From assembly GCA_937941745.1 (NCBI GenBank), contig CALDGV010000669.1:1-7231 (forward strand): DNA of 7,231 nt. The letters are read 5' to 3'. This document shows positions 6,213-7,231 of the stretch, one piece after another. Position 1 is the stretch's first letter. Every line of letters starts with the position of its first letter. A program made the translations under genes and the position numbers. The notes under the pieces were generated by a model that was not told where the DNA came from, made no database searches, and saw only the letters and a program-made list of their open reading frames with translations. Source of the DNA: an uncultured Prosthecobacter sp. (GTDB lineage: Bacteria > Verrucomicrobiota > Verrucomicrobiia > Verrucomicrobiales > Verrucomicrobiaceae).

Positions 6213-7067
6213 ATGAAGATCTCATTCCTGCTGCTCGCCCTGCTCACGACCACCGCCTTTGCGGCGGTTGAGATCGATATGGAAAAGTTCGGTGAAAGCC
6301 TGGGGGGATGGAAGGCCCGCAAGGGGCGGGCGGCCGAATACGAGATTTCTGAGGCCATCTACCGAACCTATCAGCCGGAGAGCTCTCCATCACCTGATGG
6401 GGGGATTTTCGTCTCGATCCGCATTGATCATGTGCGTGGATTTATGGCCAGTGACGACCATGCCAGCCTTGAACTCAGTTTTGCCGCCGACGGCACCCTG
6501 GTCACTGCGCAGAGCAGCCTGGCGTTGCAGGGGCGTACCATCAGCAGCGAGCTGATCAAGGGAGGTGCTTCCGCCTCCACCTCCGTGGCTGCTCCCTATG
6601 TGGACCGTGCGGTGAAGATCGGCACGGATCTCGTCGCGGACCTGTCTTCCAAGCTCCTGCGCGAAAAAATTGTCGAGCCTGGCCGGGTGTCCTTCCCTGC
6701 CGCCATCCGCCATAACTACAACCTGCTTTTTCAGGCTGTGCGTGCCAAGCCCGAGGAACCCAAGATGACGGACGCCAAATCCCCGGAAGCCCTGCCAGAA
6801 AAGCAGCCTGAGCAGCCGCCCGAAAAACCTGCAGAAAAGAAGTCCGAGGAGGCGGTGAAGCCAGAAATCAAAAAGCAGGAGACCGTGGTGGATACCAAAA
6901 CCGGCAAGCCCGTGCCTCTGCCCGAGGTGAAACCATACAACGGCACAGGTGCGCCGGCCACCCCGCTCCCCGACAAGAAGGAAAAGGACGACAAGTCAGG
7001 CCTGCTGAATGTCGGAGGGGATGTTCTGAAGCTGGCGCGTGATGTCGTGAAGGAGCAGGTAAAGTAG
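6213..7067 (+). CDS. Secreted/periplasmic protein of unknown function with Pro-Glu-Lys-rich tail
   Basis: I do not recognise this 284-residue protein. It begins with a clear Sec signal peptide: MKISF, a hydrophobic core LLLALLTTT, and a likely cleavage after AFA (residue 17). Residues 18-180 could form a compact domain with alternating strands, such as GGIFVSIRIDHVRGF (63-77) and ASLELSFAADGTLVTAQSSLALQG (84-107), ending with AIRHNYNLLFQAVR (164-177). Residues 179-262 are low-complexity and highly charged, rich in Pro, Glu and Lys (EKQPEQPPEKPAEKKSEE near 196-213), typical of a periplasm-spanning or flexible linker. The end, GLLNVGGDVLKLARDVVKEQVK (263-284), looks like a short amphipathic helix. 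No lipobox, membrane anchor, catalytic motif or cysteine is seen. Codon use resembles the neighbours. It is divergent to the FAD/DUF1501 pair, with no visible functional link. The start is set by the signal peptide; there is no Shine-Dalgarno sequence. Confidence 0.75.
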   Translation: MKISFLLLALLTTTAFAAVEIDMEKFGESLGGWKARKGRAAEYEISEAIYRTYQPESSPSPDGGIFVSIRIDHVRGFMASDDHASLELSFAADGTLVTAQSSLALQGRTISSELIKGGASASTSVAAPYVDRAVKIGTDLVADLSSKLLREKIVEPGRVSFPAAIRHNYNLLFQAVRAKPEEPKMTDAKSPEALPEKQPEQPPEKPAEKKSEEAVKPEIKKQETVVDTKTGKPVPLPEVKPYNGTGAPATPLPDKKEKDDKSGLLNVGGDVLKLARDVVKEQVK

Positions 7068-7108
7068 GATGGGGCGTTTCTGCTCAAGGCCGATCCATCC
7101 TAAATTTT
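7065..7108 (+). terminator. Possible intrinsic terminator overlapping the stop codon of the secreted protein
   Basis: TAGGATGG (7065-7072) pairs perfectly with CCATCCTA (7095-7102), and GGC (7073-7075) can pair with GCC (7089-7091) inside. The stem begins with the TAG stop codon itself. Only AATTTT follows, so the U-tract is weak; the hairpin may instead stabilise the mRNA end. Confidence 0.45.
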
Positions 7109-7135
7109 GTCGTTTCAGGAAAACAGGCGGATCGC

Positions 7136-7141
7136 TATAAG
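7136..7141 (+). promoter_or_regulatory. -10-like TATAAG upstream of the Gfo/Idh/MocA gene
   Basis: TATAAG matches the sigma70 -10 element at 5/6 positions and lies 23 bases before the ATG at 7165. No good -35 lies at 16-18 bases (the spot holds TTTCAG); TTGTCG at 7107-7112 is too far away (23 bases). A start near 7148 would give a short leader without a Shine-Dalgarno sequence. Confidence 0.3.
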
Positions 7142-7164
7142 CAAAGCCCTACACCTCAACCAAC

Positions 7165-7231
7165 ATGCCCAAAAAAAAGCTCAACATCGCCGTCGTCGGC
7201 CTCGGATTCGGGGCGGAGTTCATCCCCATCT
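7165..7231 (+). CDS. Gfo/Idh/MocA family oxidoreductase (N-terminal fragment)
   Basis: The gene runs off the window; only 22 codons are visible, reading MPKKKLNIAVVGLGFGAEF and then IPI. A short basic start followed by a beta strand and the glycine-rich GLGFGAEF turn is the Rossmann NAD(P)-binding start of the Gfo/Idh/MocA family, where VGLGFGAEFIPIY is a common form. Such cytoplasmic enzymes oxidise or reduce sugars, inositols and related polyols, and PVC bacteria carry many paralogues. No Tat signal is present, unlike many planctomycete and verrucomicrobial members, so it should act in the cytoplasm. The substrate cannot be told from this fragment. No Shine-Dalgarno sequence precedes the ATG (CACCTCAACCAAC). 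A preceding TATAAG and the upstream hairpin suggest it starts its own transcript. Confidence 0.75.
   Translation, partial: MPKKKLNIAVVGLGFGAEFIPI

Overview
The window looks like chromosomal core DNA of a GC-rich bacterium, most likely of the Verrucomicrobia/Planctomycetes (PVC) group. The lineage call is an inference. It rests on a Tat-exported DUF1501 protein beside a Tat-exported FAD oxidoreductase, a Rho with an 'EIPRRLFAAARNT' type segment and a long lysine/alanine-rich extension, a Gfo/Idh/MocA oxidoreductase nearby, and gene starts that mostly lack Shine-Dalgarno sequences. I see no insertion sequence, phage gene, CRISPR array, tRNA or rRNA.

Left part (1-3190, plus strand): the 3' end of accD (fatty acid synthesis) is followed by a 309-base gap. 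This gap is not empty. Nested complementary segments from 290 to 393 fold into a rod-like structure, a second perfect hairpin lies at 396-411, and a GC-rich hairpin with a T-run follows at 428-451. Together they look like a small structured RNA of about 150-160 nt with its own terminator, or less likely a 3' UTR or attenuator. Then come yebC/pmpR (548-1297) and, 17 bases later, rho (1315-3132), so the two are probably co-transcribed. Rho is about 185 residues longer than the E. coli protein because of a histone-H1-like and low-complexity N-terminal extension.

Middle part (3152-6143): a strong inverted repeat at 3152-3186 separates rho from two convergent minus-strand genes and probably ends transcription from both sides. 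Read in their own direction, a Tat-signal FAD-dependent oxidoreductase (pfam12831 type) is followed 42 bases later by a Tat-signal DUF1501 protein (alkaline phosphatase/sulfatase-like fold). They look like a two-gene operon of exported enzymes of unknown substrate.

Right part (6144-7231, plus strand): a short divergent intergenic region leads to a secreted or periplasmic 284-residue protein with a Pro/Glu/Lys-rich tail that I cannot assign. A hairpin overlapping its stop codon may end that transcript. The window closes with the first 22 codons of a Gfo/Idh/MocA-family NAD(P)-dependent oxidoreductase.

The most interesting items are the unassigned structured RNA candidate between accD and yebC, and the unusual Rho, both in its extension and in its divergent Q-loop. 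I find no clear evidence of a new multi-gene system.
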